DNA from: Candidatus Pelagibacter sp. TMED153 | GTDB lineage: Bacteria; Pseudomonadota; Alphaproteobacteria; Pelagibacterales; Pelagibacteraceae | Direction of reading: 5' to 3' | NCBI GenBank assembly: GCA_002169935.2 | Contig: NHHC02000048.1 | Coordinates: 7,816-21,776 of the forward strand | Length of the DNA: 13,961 nt | In this document: positions 1 to 8,557 of the stretch, one piece after another | Position numbering within the stretch: the first letter of the stretch is position 1 | Layout of the letters: every line of letters starts with the position of its first letter | Translations under genes and position numbers: made by a program | The notes under the pieces: generated by a model | The model's input: only the letters and a program-made list of their open reading frames with translations | Databases searched by the model: none | Told to the model about the DNA's origin: nothing

Positions 1-1557
1 GAGCATATGCAAAAAATTTTACTTAATTATATAAATTTAAAAGTTATAGCAGACCCAGTTGTAAAATTCTTATTTGACGGAAATAAAATTATCGGTTTTA
101 TCTGTCAAAGTGGAAAGGAAGTTAGATGTAAAGAATTAGTTCTTACTACAGGTACATTTTTAAATGGATTAATTCATATAGGCGAAAAACAGACACCAGC
201 AGGACGATATGACGAAAAACCATCAACAGGATTAAGTGAACAATTAGAAAAATTTAAAATTAAAATTGGAAGACTTAAAACAGGTACACCACCTAGGCTT
301 GATGGTGATACTATCAACTATGATGACTTAGAAATGCAGCCTGCAGATGAGGATCCTTATTTTTTTTCATTTTTGACTAACAAGCTGCATAATAGACAAA
401 TTAAATGCGGGATGACATATACTAATAATGCAGTTCATAAAATTATAAGTGAAAATATCTCAAGAAGCGCTATGTACTCAGGCAATATAAAAGGTATAGG
501 GCCAAGGTATTGTCCTGCTATAGAAGACAAGATTGTAAAATTTAAAGAAAAGGAGAAACATCAAATCTTTCTCGAACCAGAGGGATTAAACGATAATACC
601 ATTTATCCAAACGGGATATCAACATCACTTCCAGAGGATATTCAACTTAAAATATTGGCTAAAATCAAGGGTTTAGAGCACGTCAAAATGAAAAGAGCAG
701 GTTATGCTATAGAATATGATTTTGTTGACCCGCGTGAACTTAAAATTACACTAGAGACAAAGAAAATTAGTTCTCTCTTTTTAGCAGGTCAGATTAACGG
801 TACGACTGGGTATGAAGAAGCTGCTGCTCAAGGTCTCATAGCAGGAGCTAATGCAGCTTTAAAAGTCAAAAAAGAAAATGAATTTATCTTAAATAGATCG
901 AACTCTTATATAGGAGTTATGATAGATGACCTAATCACAAAAGGAGTTTCTGAACCATATCGAATGTTTACATCAAGAGCTGAATATAGATTAACTCTTA
1001 GAGCTGATAATGCAGATCAAAGACTATCACCTTTAGGAATAACTATTAATTTAGTTCAGTCAAAAAGAAAAAATATTTTTTTAGATAAAGAAGCGAAATT
1101 ATATCAATTAACTAATTCTTTAAAATCTAATTTTATATCTCCTAACGAAGCAAAAAAATTCTCAATCAAAATTGCAATGGATGGAATAAAAAGATCTGCT
1201 TTAGAAGTTATAGGGCAAAGAAATGTAAATATGGCAAAAATAAGGCAGGTATTTCCCTCAATTCCCTACTTCGAGGCGAAATTTGATAAACAGGTTGAAA
1301 TCGATGCACACTACCTTGGTTACCTAGGGCGTCAGTCTCATGATATAGAATCTTTTAAGAGGGATGAGTCTATCAATATACCTAACAATATAAATTACGA
1401 CTCCTTGAGCGGTCTTTCAAATGAAATTAAGTCCAAGCTAAATAAAATTAGGCCAAATACTCTAGGGCAAGCTTTAAGAATTGACGGAGTGACCCCAGCT
1501 GCAGCTATAATCATTCTTTCATACATAAAAAGATCGAAAAACAGAGCTACGGCTTGA
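1..1557 (+). CDS. mnmG: tRNA uridine-5-carboxymethylaminomethyl modification enzyme MnmG (GidA), 5'-truncated by window edge
   Basis: MnmG is a FAD protein that works with MnmE to install the (carboxymethyl)aminomethyl group on the wobble uridine of certain tRNAs in the cytoplasm. The frame is open from base 1; the ATG at 7 is internal, because about 100 N-terminal residues (the GxGxxG FAD-binding start of the ~620-residue family) are missing. Visible family signatures, counted from that ATG, include [10 protein letters not shown] near residue 88, [63 protein letters not shown] and [13 protein letters not shown]. The MnmE-binding C-terminal region ends with [16 protein letters not shown]. The stop TGA (1555-1557) shares its last base with the ATG of rsmG. 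The mnmG-rsmG-parA-parB order is a classic bacterial chromosomal arrangement. Identity is secure; only the 5' end is unknown. Confidence 0.97.
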   Translation, partial: EHMQKILLNYINLKVIADPVVKFLFDGNKIIGFICQSGKEVRCKELVLTTGTFLNGLIHIGEKQTPAGRYDEKPSTGLSEQLEKFKIKIGRLKTGTPPRLDGDTINYDDLEMQPADEDPYFFSFLTNKLHNRQIKCGMTYTNNAVHKIISENISRSAMYSGNIKGIGPRYCPAIEDKIVKFKEKEKHQIFLEPEGLNDNTIYPNGISTSLPEDIQLKILAKIKGLEHVKMKRAGYAIEYDFVDPRELKITLETKKISSLFLAGQINGTTGYEEAAAQGLIAGANAALKVKKENEFILNRSNSYIGVMIDDLITKGVSEPYRMFTSRAEYRLTLRADNADQRLSPLGITINLVQSKRKNIFLDKEAKLYQLTNSLKSNFISPNEAKKFSIKIAMDGIKRSALEVIGQRNVNMAKIRQVFPSIPYFEAKFDKQVEIDAHYLGYLGRQSHDIESFKRDESINIPNNINYDSLSGLSNEIKSKLNKIRPNTLGQALRIDGVTPAAAIIILSYIKRSKNRATA

Positions 1558-2177
1558 TGAACGAGCTTAAAGCATTAAATATACTTAAAAATGAGCTAGG
1601 ATTTTCTTATAATTCTATAAGAAAATTGAAAATATTCCATAATTATCTTCTCGACTACAACAAACGTTATAATTTAATCTCCAATAACTCTGAAAAAAGC
1701 ATCTGGATTAGACATATCCTTGATTCAGCTCAGATTATTAGGTTTATAAAAGATTCAAAGGATCTAAAAATTGCTGATTTTGGATCTGGAGCTGGATTTC
1801 CAGGCCTAATAATTGGTCTTTATAACGAAAATGTAAGATTTCACGTGAAATTATACGAAAAATCTCCAGTAAAAAGAGCTTTTCTTAAAAATATTAAGAA
1901 AAAATTAGATATTAAAGGCTTGGATATAGAAAATAATGTATACGAAAAAGAAAAAATATTAGCAGATGTTATAGTTTGCAGAGCTTTCAAAAAATTAGAG
2001 GAAATTTTAAAGATTTCACGTGAAATAGTAAAAAAACCTCACAAATTAATTATTTTAAAAGGAAAAAATGCACAGTCAGAAATAAATAGAGTATCATTGG
2101 GATCAAATTATAGCTATAAATTAGCAAATAGTATGACGAATGAAGATTCTAAAATTATTTTGATCGATGTAAAATAA
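1557..2177 (+). CDS. rsmG: 16S rRNA (guanine-527-N7)-methyltransferase RsmG (GidB)
   Basis: RsmG uses S-adenosylmethionine to methylate N7 of G527 in 16S rRNA. The 206-residue product has the expected size. The Rossmann SAM-binding motif DFGSGAGFPG is at residues 74-83, preceded by the family pattern YNKRYNLISN and the RHILDSAQ helix, and followed by YEKSPVKRAFLKN (second SAM strand) and VIVCRAFKKLEEIL (motif with conserved Arg). I chose the ATG at 1557, which overlaps the mnmG stop by one base; a TTG at 1554 would add one residue but is less likely. No Shine-Dalgarno sequence is visible, so translational coupling to mnmG is probable. The stop is one base before the parA start. The coding sequence contains two parS-like palindromes, annotated separately, so it also appears to carry centromere DNA. 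Confidence 0.95.
   Translation: MNELKALNILKNELGFSYNSIRKLKIFHNYLLDYNKRYNLISNNSEKSIWIRHILDSAQIIRFIKDSKDLKIADFGSGAGFPGLIIGLYNENVRFHVKLYEKSPVKRAFLKNIKKKLDIKGLDIENNVYEKEKILADVIVCRAFKKLEEILKISREIVKKPHKLIILKGKNAQSEINRVSLGSNYSYKLANSMTNEDSKIILIDVK
1838..1851. other. parS: parS-like ParB-binding site 1, inside rsmG
   Basis: The sequence ATTTCACGTGAAAT is a perfect 14-bp palindrome. Its inner 12 bases, TTTCACGTGAAA, are the core of the known bacterial parS consensus TGTTTCACGTGAAACA; the bases flanking the core are A and T instead of G and C, changed symmetrically. It lies within rsmG about 330 bp upstream of parA, where ParB nucleation sites are often found. In the rsmG frame it is read as Phe-His-Val-Lys. 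An identical copy occurs 175 bp downstream. That ParB binds here is inferred from the match and position. Confidence 0.85.
2013..2026. other. parS: parS-like ParB-binding site 2, inside rsmG
   Basis: This is an exact second copy of ATTTCACGTGAAAT; the shared stretch is GATTTCACGTGAAAT, including one base to the left. Here it is read in a different codon phase (Ile-Ser-Arg-Glu) from site 1, so the shared word cannot be explained by a repeated protein motif. It lies about 150 bp before the parA start. I saw no other CACGTG-centred copy in the window. Confidence 0.85.
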
Positions 2178-2178
2178 A

Positions 2179-2991
2179 ATGGAAAAAAAATCTACTATAG
2201 CGGTTATTAATCAAAAAGGAGGAGTAGGGAAAACTACTACAGTAATTAATTTGGCTACTGCACTGTCCATATTGGGTCAAAAAAATCTTATCATTGATCT
2301 AGATCCACAAGGTAATGCCACTACAGGATTGGGTAAATCTAATAACGATGAGAATAAAAATATTTATAATCTTTTAATAAAAAAAATAGAATTAAATGAA
2401 GTAATTCAAAATACAGACATTAAAAATTTAGATATTATAGGATCCAATGTTAATCTTTCGGGACTAGAAGTTGAAACAGCAAATGACTCAGATAGGGCAT
2501 TTGTTTTAAAACAAATTTTAGATAAGGGAAGAAAAGACTTGTTATCACAATACGATAACATTTTTATAGATTGTCCACCATCACTTAGCCTATTAACAAT
2601 TATGGCTTTAGTGGCATCCGCTGAGTTATTGGTTCCTCTACAAACTGAATTTTTTGCATTAGAAGGTATAACACAATTAGTCAAAACTATAGATCGAATT
2701 AAAGTTAACTTGAATCCAGATTTAAAAGTTAGGGGAATTTTACTTACGATGTTCGATAAAAGAAATAAGCTATCATCACAAGTAGACAAAGAGGCAAGAA
2801 ATTATTTTAAAGAAAAAGTTTATGAAACTGTAATACCAAGAAATGTTAGATTATCGGAGGCACCATCCCACGGATTACCGTGTGTTATTTATGATAAAAC
2901 ATGCTTAGGTAGCAAATCTTATCTTAAATTAGCGGACGAGTTTTTGGTTAAAAAAAATCTTAATATGGAGAGCAGGCATGAAAACGTCTAA
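2179..2991 (+). CDS. parA: chromosome-partitioning ATPase ParA
   Basis: ParA is a deviant-Walker ATPase that binds nucleoid DNA nonspecifically and, stimulated by ParB, moves the parS/origin region apart. The 270-residue product starts almost at the P-loop: KGGVGKTT at residues 13-20, with both signature lysines (K13, K18). It continues with IDLDPQGNATTG (residues 39-50, Walker A') and IFIDCPPSLSLLT (Walker B, D131). The C-terminal part has the ParA/Soj pattern VIPRNVRLSEAPSHGLP. The start lies one base after the rsmG stop and has no visible ribosome-binding site, which suggests translational coupling. The 3' end overlaps the start of parB by 14 nt. Being short and lacking an N-terminal helix-turn-helix, it is of the chromosomal Soj type, not the large plasmid type. 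Confidence 0.97.
   Translation: MEKKSTIAVINQKGGVGKTTTVINLATALSILGQKNLIIDLDPQGNATTGLGKSNNDENKNIYNLLIKKIELNEVIQNTDIKNLDIIGSNVNLSGLEVETANDSDRAFVLKQILDKGRKDLLSQYDNIFIDCPPSLSLLTIMALVASAELLVPLQTEFFALEGITQLVKTIDRIKVNLNPDLKVRGILLTMFDKRNKLSSQVDKEARNYFKEKVYETVIPRNVRLSEAPSHGLPCVIYDKTCLGSKSYLKLADEFLVKKNLNMESRHENV
2967..2970 (+). promoter_or_regulatory. Shine-Dalgarno sequence of parB
   Basis: GGAG (followed by AG) lies 7 nt before the parB ATG at 2978, inside the last codons of parA. It is one of only two clear ribosome-binding sites I see in the window, and it supports the ATG at 2978 as the parB start despite the 14-nt overlap with parA. Confidence 0.7.
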
Positions 2992-3844
2992 AAAAAAAGG
3001 ATTAGGTAGAGGTTTAACAGCTCTATTTGGTGATCAAAAAAAGGAGGTAAAAAAAGAGGAAAAAACAAACTTCGCAAAACTTAAAGCTAGTATTAGTGAC
3101 TTAAGTCCTAATAAATATCAGCCACGAGTTCATTTTGACGAGAAAAAGTTAGAGGAATTAGCTAACTCTATAAGAAAAAATGGCATTATACAGCCGATAG
3201 CAGTGAGAGAAGACAAAGTAGATCCAGGTAGATATGAAATTGTTGCAGGAGAAAGAAGGTGGCTAGCAGCACAAAAAATCGGCTTACACGAAGTTCCAAT
3301 TATCGTTTTAGATTTAAACGATAATGAAGCATTAGAAGTTGCTATCGTTGAAAATATTCAGCGTGACGATCTTAATATTATAGAAGAAGCTAAAGGCTAT
3401 CAAAGACTATCAGAGGAATTTGATTATGATCATGAAAAAATTGCTAAATTTATGGCTAAAAGCAGAAGTCATATTAGCAATACATTGCGTCTTCTAACAT
3501 TACCTAAGGATGTTATAGCTATGATTGAGGAGGAAAGTTTAACAGCAGGTCAAGCTAGACCTTTAATAGGTCTGTCAAATGCAACAAATATTGCAGAAGA
3601 AATTGTTTCTAAGAATTTAAGTGCTAGAAGCGTTGAGCTTTTAGTAAGAAGTAAAAAAGGTCCACAAAAATCTGGTCAACTTAGGATAGACTCAAATATA
3701 CTAAGTGAACAAAACAAAATTCAAGAAAATCTTGGTTTAAACGTTAATATTCAAAATAAAAAAAATAACTCTGGAAAAATTACTATTTTATATCAGAATT
3801 TAGAACAGTTTGAGCTTGTTTCAAACTTACTTAAGAAGAACTAG
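2978..3844 (+). CDS. parB: chromosome-partitioning protein ParB (parS-binding CTPase)
   Basis: ParB binds parS, loads as a CTP-dependent sliding clamp and spreads on neighbouring DNA, giving ParA its cargo. The 288-residue product begins with the chromosomal ParB signature KKGLGRGLTALFGD (residues 6-19), which contacts ParA. The N-terminal CTP-binding domain shows NKYQPR (45-50), the GERRW box (91-95) and ENIQRDDLN (125-133). A helix-turn-helix for parS recognition lies at about 153-172 (KIAKFMAKSRSHISNTL). A short dimerisation domain occupies the C-terminus. The parS-like sites lie upstream in rsmG. The last 14 bases overlap, tail to tail, the end of holA on the other strand, and I see no good terminator between them. 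Confidence 0.97.
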   Translation: MKTSKKKGLGRGLTALFGDQKKEVKKEEKTNFAKLKASISDLSPNKYQPRVHFDEKKLEELANSIRKNGIIQPIAVREDKVDPGRYEIVAGERRWLAAQKIGLHEVPIIVLDLNDNEALEVAIVENIQRDDLNIIEEAKGYQRLSEEFDYDHEKIAKFMAKSRSHISNTLRLLTLPKDVIAMIEEESLTAGQARPLIGLSNATNIAEEIVSKNLSARSVELLVRSKKGPQKSGQLRIDSNILSEQNKIQENLGLNVNIQNKKNNSGKITILYQNLEQFELVSNLLKKN

Positions 3845-4829
3845 CCGTTTCGCACAACTCTATTATTAAATTTTTAATCAGCAAGTCTTTTCTTATTGAT
3901 GAATTTGATTTTATTTCTAATTCAGCATTGTAAGTTTTTCTTAATGCAGCCTTAATTTTTTTTTTGTTCCATTTTGTTGCTTGTTGTATCAAAACAGGTT
4001 TATCTTTCCAGAAAACTGGTGGTTTTAGACTAGATATTAAAGTTTCCATGTTCGTATTTTCCTTTTTCATGTTTTCAATTTCATTAAGCTTATTAATTCT
4101 TTGGTTTATCGAGTTTAAATAATAAATATTATCCTCATTTTCAAACACAGTATCTGAAAGAAGCCTATTCGTATTGATTTTATTGCCATTAAGCGCCTCA
4201 TCTTTAAGCAAGTTAAAGTCATCACTTGTTCTAATATTAAGCAATAAATCTAACTTATCCGAGTCTATTTTTTTATCTTTAAAGCAACAGATCATTTTAT
4301 CGATTTCATTATTAACTTTATTTCTATCTAATCCAGTATTTAGAATAATATGATTTATAATTTGATTAGATAGTCCCTGATAACCATCTAACTTTTTTAT
4401 AATTATTTTTCTAATAGTGATTTCGTTGTCCTGATAGCATGCAGAAATTCCACAAGATTTGGATTTTTCAAAATAGTTTCTTAATTTTGATTTTTTATCA
4501 AGAATGTCAGAAAATAAATAGACTCTTTCATCTTTTATATTGTCAACAACTTCATCTATTATGTCTAAAATTTTGTCATTAGCTTGATTAATAAAAATGA
4601 TTTTTTTTTCGTTAAATAAAGATTTATTATTTATTTCATTAGTTAAGATATTTTTGTTCTTAATTATTTCGTCTTGAAATAAATTAAGCGTCTCATGGTT
4701 TTTATTTAGATTTTTTAATTTTATCTTAAAATCTTTTTTTAAACCTTCATTTTCACCGTAAAATAAAAATAGTTTGAAATTGTCAATCGATTTAAAACTT
4801 TGTTCTAAAATGTAACTTTTATAAATCAT
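3831..4829 (-). CDS. holA: DNA polymerase III subunit delta (HolA)
   Basis: HolA is the clamp-loader subunit that opens the beta sliding clamp during replication. The 332-residue length fits the family. The N-terminus contains FKLFLFYGENEGLKKDFKIKLK, the degenerate nucleotide-binding start typical of delta. The C-terminal domain has the family pattern KPPVFWKDKPVLIQQATKW, then AALRKTYNAELEIKS and LIIELC. The middle is very Lys/Asn/Ile-rich and weakly conserved, as expected for this fast-evolving subunit. The start overlaps the lptE stop by 11 nt. The order leuS-lptE-holA is widespread in proteobacteria and strongly supports the call. Its last bases overlap the parB 3' end, so antisense read-through between the two operons is possible. 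Confidence 0.9.
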   Translation of the reverse strand: MIYKSYILEQSFKSIDNFKLFLFYGENEGLKKDFKIKLKNLNKNHETLNLFQDEIIKNKNILTNEINNKSLFNEKKIIFINQANDKILDIIDEVVDNIKDERVYLFSDILDKKSKLRNYFEKSKSCGISACYQDNEITIRKIIIKKLDGYQGLSNQIINHIILNTGLDRNKVNNEIDKMICCFKDKKIDSDKLDLLLNIRTSDDFNLLKDEALNGNKINTNRLLSDTVFENEDNIYYLNSINQRINKLNEIENMKKENTNMETLISSLKPPVFWKDKPVLIQQATKWNKKKIKAALRKTYNAELEIKSNSSIRKDLLIKNLIIELCETASSS

Positions 4830-5295
4830 TTACAGTTTTATTGATCTTGTCTAAAATATTTTTTGCTATTTTATCTGTTAAATTATTAATTAAATTTTTT
4901 TCGTTATTAATTGTATTTGAATAATTCTTTGCATCTACTGAGTAATTTCCGTTAACAGATAAATTGAAATTATTTTTTTTATTTTTTTTAATAGAAAAAA
5001 TGCTTATATTTGTATTTAAAATTACTTCATATTTAGTAATCTCATTTTTAATATTTTTTTCTTTAACTTTTTTTATTAATTTTACCTCCATATCTAAAGA
5101 TAGAATATTTTCATTAATTTTTTTAGTATTACTTAGTAGATAATTTTTAATTTTATAATTAATTCTACTATTTCCTTTAGTATTAATTTCTTTTATCTTA
5201 AAATTATTAGTATTAGTATTATCTACAACTTTGAAACCACAACCTATAGTTATTAGAAGGATTAAAATTAAAACTGATTTTGTTAAGTTTTTCAT
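4819..5295 (-). CDS. lptE: LPS-assembly lipoprotein LptE
   Basis: LptE is an outer-membrane lipoprotein that plugs the LptD barrel in the last step of lipopolysaccharide export. The 158-residue product starts with a lipoprotein signal peptide: Lys2 and Lys6, a hydrophobic stretch VLILILLI, and a lipobox ending TIGC with the lipidated Cys at residue 19, followed by GFKV as in many LptE proteins. The rest is a short beta/alpha domain of low sequence complexity (rich in Asn, Lys and Ile), so the assignment relies mainly on lipobox, size and position between leuS and holA. It overlaps leuS by 4 nt (ATGA) and holA by 11 nt, implying translational coupling along the operon. Confidence 0.82.
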   Translation of the reverse strand: MKNLTKSVLILILLITIGCGFKVVDNTNTNNFKIKEINTKGNSRINYKIKNYLLSNTKKINENILSLDMEVKLIKKVKEKNIKNEITKYEVILNTNISIFSIKKNKKNNFNLSVNGNYSVDAKNYSNTINNEKNLINNLTDKIAKNILDKINKTVNDL

Positions 5296-7823
5296 TGGTC
5301 TTTTATTAAGTAATTTATAATCTTATTCTTCACATAGATAGTTTTAATAATTTTCTTATTAACTATGTATTTTTTTGCTTTGGAAGAATCTTGTATTAAT
5401 TTATTAAGCTCATCTTCACTTAAATCTCTTTTAACGTGCATAACATCTCGTGTTTTCCCATTTACCTGAATGACCATATTAATTTTTGAACTATCTAATG
5501 CTTTTTCATTTATTTCAGGCCATATATTGCTCTCTTTACAGTTTAGATTAGTTAAGCACTCGAAGGCGAGATGAGGTGTAAAAGGAATCATTAATTTCAT
5601 AATTTTCGTCAGGCTTTGAATTAATATGTTTTTATTGATTTTAAGTTTTAAAGACTCATTTAAATATTTATAAACCTCATAAAATTGGGCAATAGCTACA
5701 TTTAAATGAAAATTGTTAATCGCTTTGTCAATTTTATAGATATAGGTTTCAATTTTAATTTCAAATTTTTTTTCATCGTTTTTGACAGTGTTTGTTTCTT
5801 TATTGTTTAAAATTAGTTGGTTTAAATTCCATATTCTCTGTAAAAACTTACTAGCAGAAATAACTCCTACATCAGACCATTGAACATCTTTTTCTGGAGG
5901 ACTATCAGATAAAATAAACCATCTTACAGCATCCGCACCATAAAGTTTAATCATTGTTTCTGGGTCTATTGTATTCTTTTTTGATTTTGACATTGACTCT
6001 GAGGGACCAATATTAACTTCAGATTTATCTTTCTTTTTAATAGCTTTTTTTGAGGAAATTTTTTCTATTTCATCTGGGTACAACCAATTTCCTTTAAGAT
6101 CTTGGTAAGTCTCATGACACACCATACCTTGAGTAAACAAATTTTTAAATGGTTCAGAGCAATGAATCTTGTCATTGCATTTTTTTATAGCCTTCATAAA
6201 AAAACGAGAATAGAGTAAATGCAGAATAGCATGCTCTATGCCTCCAATATACTGATCAACCGACATCCAATAATTAATTTCTTTTTCATCGTATGGGGCA
6301 TTTTTATAATAAGGTGAACAAAATCTAAGAAAATACCAAGATGAGTCTACAAAAGTATCCAAAGTATCCGTTTCTCTAGTTGCGGGTTTCCCAGTTTTTT
6401 TATGGACTGTTTTCTTCCATCTAGAGTGATTTTCCAATGGATTCCCCGAAGATTTTAAATTGACATCATTTGGAAGTTTAATTGGTAATTCACTTTTATC
6501 TACTGGAACGACAGATCCATCTTCTAAATAAATCATTGGAATCGGACAACCCCAATATCTTTGTCTTGAAACTCCCCAGTCTTTTAACCTAAATAAAGTT
6601 TGTTTTTTTCCAATTTTATTTTGCTCAATCGTTTCTATAATTTTTTTTTTAGCACCATCTATACTTAAACCATTTAAGAAATCAGAATTTATAATTTTAC
6701 CATCTCCTGTGAAAGCTTCTTTCATTTTATCACCAATGTCTGGATTGTTTTTATCGTAAACAACTCTAATAATTGGCAACTTGTATTTTTTTGCAAAATC
6801 AAAGTCCCTTTGGTCATGAGCTGGACATCCAAATATAGCACCATTCCCGTAATCCATTAAAACAAAATTTGAAACATATATAGGTAGTTTTTTGTTTTTT
6901 AGAAAAGGATGGTCAGCAAAAAGATTGGTATTAAACCCCAACTTTTCTGCATTGGCTAAAGCCTCTTCAGTTGTTCCTATTTTTGAGCAATCATTTTTAA
7001 ATTTTTTAAACTTTATGTCATTTTTGAATTTGCTACATATTTCATGATCTACCGAAATTGCAATAAAGCTTGCTCCAAAAATAGTATCAGGACGAGTAGT
7101 AAATATTCTTAAACTTTTATTTAGAGAAGTAATTTTAAAGTCTAATTCACAGCCTATAGATTTTCCAATCCAATTTTTTTGCATTAATTTAACTTTTTCT
7201 GGCCATCCAGGTAAATCATCTAAGTCGGTTAAAAGTTCATTTGAAAATTTTGTTATATTAAAAAACCATTGAGATAATTTTTTTCTTTCAACAACTGCAT
7301 TAGATCTCCAACCTTTGCCATTAATAACTTGTTCGTTAGCCAAAACTGTTTTTTCTACAGGATCCCAATTAACATAGGTTTCTTTACGAGATACTAGCCC
7401 CTGATTGTAAAAATCGATAAATAGTTCTTGTTGATGTTTATAATACTCTTCATCACATGTAGATATTTCTAAGTCCCAATCGATTGATAAACCTAACATT
7501 TTTAATTGCTTTCTCATTATTTTTATATTTTCTTCAGTCCATTTTTTTGGATTTAAATTATTTGTCCTAGCTGCATTCTCTGCAGGCAGACCAAAAGCAT
7601 CCCAACCCATTGGATGCAGAACATTAAATCCTTTCATATATTTATAGCGAGCTATTACATCTCCAATAGTGTAATTTCTGACATGTCCCATATGGATTTT
7701 TCCAGAGGGATAAGGGAACATTTCTAGACAATAAAACTTCTTACCTTTTTTGTTATATAGTTTAGAAGACTCAAATTTAGTTTGCCATTTTTTTTCAATT
7801 GCTTGAAAATTCACTCTATCCAT
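5292..7823 (-). CDS. leuS: leucyl-tRNA synthetase (class I)
   Basis: LeuRS charges tRNA-Leu with leucine in the cytoplasm. The 843-residue protein is full length. The class I HIGH motif appears as HMGH (residues 44-47, in [19 protein letters not shown]). The CP1 editing domain, which hydrolyses mischarged tRNA, has TTRPDT at about 242-247 and the editing-pocket pattern [17 protein letters not shown]. The catalytic core continues with [22 protein letters not shown] and [19 protein letters not shown]. The KMSKS loop is MSKSKKN at 611-617. The anticodon-binding helical domain follows, and the C-terminus has the QVNGKTRD motif. It starts 4 nt after the stop of the DUF3576 lipoprotein gene, with only a weak purine-rich AAGAAG upstream, and overlaps lptE by ATGA. 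Confidence 0.98.
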   Translation of the reverse strand: MDRVNFQAIEKKWQTKFESSKLYNKKGKKFYCLEMFPYPSGKIHMGHVRNYTIGDVIARYKYMKGFNVLHPMGWDAFGLPAENAARTNNLNPKKWTEENIKIMRKQLKMLGLSIDWDLEISTCDEEYYKHQQELFIDFYNQGLVSRKETYVNWDPVEKTVLANEQVINGKGWRSNAVVERKKLSQWFFNITKFSNELLTDLDDLPGWPEKVKLMQKNWIGKSIGCELDFKITSLNKSLRIFTTRPDTIFGASFIAISVDHEICSKFKNDIKFKKFKNDCSKIGTTEEALANAEKLGFNTNLFADHPFLKNKKLPIYVSNFVLMDYGNGAIFGCPAHDQRDFDFAKKYKLPIIRVVYDKNNPDIGDKMKEAFTGDGKIINSDFLNGLSIDGAKKKIIETIEQNKIGKKQTLFRLKDWGVSRQRYWGCPIPMIYLEDGSVVPVDKSELPIKLPNDVNLKSSGNPLENHSRWKKTVHKKTGKPATRETDTLDTFVDSSWYFLRFCSPYYKNAPYDEKEINYWMSVDQYIGGIEHAILHLLYSRFFMKAIKKCNDKIHCSEPFKNLFTQGMVCHETYQDLKGNWLYPDEIEKISSKKAIKKKDKSEVNIGPSESMSKSKKNTIDPETMIKLYGADAVRWFILSDSPPEKDVQWSDVGVISASKFLQRIWNLNQLILNNKETNTVKNDEKKFEIKIETYIYKIDKAINNFHLNVAIAQFYEVYKYLNESLKLKINKNILIQSLTKIMKLMIPFTPHLAFECLTNLNCKESNIWPEINEKALDSSKINMVIQVNGKTRDVMHVKRDLSEDELNKLIQDSSKAKKYIVNKKIIKTIYVKNKIINYLIKDQ

Positions 7824-7827
7824 TAAA

Positions 7828-8355
7828 TTATTTTTTCTTCTTTTTTGACTCTTTTTCCAACAGCGCAGCTTTTCTAATAATAGTGGTATGCAATTCTTCC
7901 TTAATTTTTGAGTTAGATAATAAAATTACATTACAATTTAAGTTAGTTGAACAAGTTTTCTTATGGATAACGATTTTAAGATTTTCTGTTCGAATTTCAT
8001 TTGAAAGAAATCTTATTGAAATTTTTATAGACTCTTGTCCGCTAGTAGTGCCACTGGAATACCAGTCAGATATTATAATTCCACCTGAATAGTCTACTGT
8101 CGTTAAAGGGAGAAAATCTAAAGTTTCTAGAGATGCCCTCCACATAGGATTAGAAGTGCTAAATTCATAGTTAGTACTACCTCTTTTTAATGCGCCACCT
8201 AGACTAATTCCTTTTCCTTCTTTAACATTTTTTCTAGCCCTATCTTCTCCGCGGGTAGGGTTATCTCTAGCATCGCTGTATTTAAAACCACCACAAGATG
8301 TTAAAAAGCTATTTAAAAGGATAATTATTATAATTTTTAAAGTTAAAGTTCTCAT
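7828..8355 (-). CDS. DUF3576-family lipoprotein, first gene of the leuS operon
   Basis: The product is a 175-residue predicted lipoprotein of unknown function. An N-terminal signal (hydrophobic residues 6-18) ends in a lipobox LTSC with Cys21. The body carries the conserved block [20 protein letters not shown] plus [10 protein letters not shown] (residues 71-100), which I recognise as the DUF3576 family of alphaproteobacteria, followed by an amphipathic region with [22 protein letters not shown]. The C-terminus is lysine-rich. It is the promoter-proximal gene of DUF3576-leuS-lptE-holA, and co-transcription with lptE fits an envelope location, though no function is established here. Start: ATG at 8355, without a clear ribosome-binding site; an inverted repeat lies just upstream. 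Confidence 0.85.
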   Translation of the reverse strand: MRTLTLKIIIIILLNSFLTSCGGFKYSDARDNPTRGEDRARKNVKEGKGISLGGALKRGSTNYEFSTSNPMWRASLETLDFLPLTTVDYSGGIIISDWYSSGTTSGQESIKISIRFLSNEIRTENLKIVIHKKTCSTNLNCNVILLSNSKIKEELHTTIIRKAALLEKESKKKKK

Positions 8356-8393
8356 TTTTTAGATATTTATATCTTTTTATAATGATATTACAC

Positions 8394-8408
8394 AAATATC
8401 CCTATAAA
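8394..8408 (+). repeat. direct repeat copy 1 upstream of porin (AAATATCCCTATAAA)
   Basis: This 15-mer matches the 15-mer at 8431-8445 at 13 of 15 positions; the two starts are 37 bp apart. It may be one of a pair of regulator-binding sites in the porin control region; function is inferred from position only. Confidence 0.5.
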
Positions 8409-8430
8409 TTGAGGTTTTTAAGTGTTGTAT

Positions 8431-8445
8431 AAATATCACTATATA
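8431..8445 (+). repeat. direct repeat copy 2 upstream of porin (AAATATCACTATATA)
   Basis: Second copy of the 15-mer, differing from 8394-8408 at two positions. It overlaps TATA-like sequences (TATAAA 8428-8433, TATATA 8440-8445), so a bound protein could block or assist RNA polymerase. In such AT-rich DNA a chance match is possible. Confidence 0.5.
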
Positions 8446-8514
8446 CAGAATAAATTCAAAAATTACATAAATCTAAGGAAAAAATCAACGAAACTATTAA
8501 GAATCTCATTAATA

Positions 8515-8535
8515 TTAATTAAATAATTTAATTAA
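8515..8535. repeat. perfect AT-only palindrome in the probable porin leader
   Basis: The arm TTAATTAAAT is followed by a single A and then its exact reverse complement ATTTAATTAA, making a 21-bp inverted repeat. It ends 11 nt before the porin ribosome-binding site. It could be an operator for a dimeric regulator or, in RNA, a weak all-A:U hairpin in the 5' untranslated region. Function is inferred only. Confidence 0.55.
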
Positions 8536-8546
8536 CTAATAACAAC

Positions 8547-8552
8547 AAAGGA
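8547..8552 (+). promoter_or_regulatory. Shine-Dalgarno sequence of the porin gene
   Basis: AAAGGA lies 5 nt before the ATG at 8558. It is one of two clear ribosome-binding sites in the window and fits strong translation of an abundant outer-membrane protein. It sets the start at 8558 over the next in-frame ATG at residue 5. Confidence 0.75.
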
Positions 8553-8557
8553 AAACA

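Larger units (their letters stand above)
8356..8557. promoter_or_regulatory. divergent intergenic regulatory region between DUF3576-leuS operon and porin
   Basis: This 202-bp region is the only sizeable non-coding stretch in the window and must hold promoters for both the minus-strand operon and the porin. It is almost entirely A+T. Visible elements are an inverted repeat AGATAT-TT-ATATCT (8361-8374) next to the DUF3576 start, two direct repeats (8394-8408 and 8431-8445), an AT palindrome (8515-8535) and the porin ribosome-binding site (8547-8552). The heptamer AAATATC occurs at 8394 and 8431, and its complement GATATTT at 8362. TATA-like hexamers such as TATAAT (8378-8383) and TATAAA (8428-8433) are present, but none has a convincing -35 partner, so I do not assign promoters precisely. 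Confidence 0.6.

Noticed and set aside
7..9. ATG as start of mnmG
   Set aside because: The frame is open to base 1 and the protein would lack the FAD-binding N-terminus; the gene is cut by the window edge.
1554..1556. TTG as start of rsmG
   Set aside because: The adjacent ATG at 1557 gives the usual N-terminus and a typical TGATG stop-start overlap.
2406..2789. 127-codon open frame on the minus strand
   Set aside because: It lies wholly inside parA, whose motifs are intact; the product has no recognisable pattern and is a shadow of the real gene.
3807..3827. Hairpin with 7-bp arms (AGTTTGA/TCAAACT) at the parB/holA convergence, considered as a terminator
   Set aside because: The stem is short and AT-rich and no T-run follows on either strand, so it may be a chance repeat within parB codons.
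1..3844. Possible replication origin near mnmG-parAB
   Set aside because: No cluster of DnaA-box-like TTATCCACA sequences and no non-coding AT-rich gap; only isolated partial matches inside genes.
7799..8092. 97-codon open frame on the plus strand
   Set aside because: It overlaps the leuS start and the DUF3576 lipoprotein gene in antisense, and its product (poly-Phe stretch) is the complement of the lysine-rich end of that protein.
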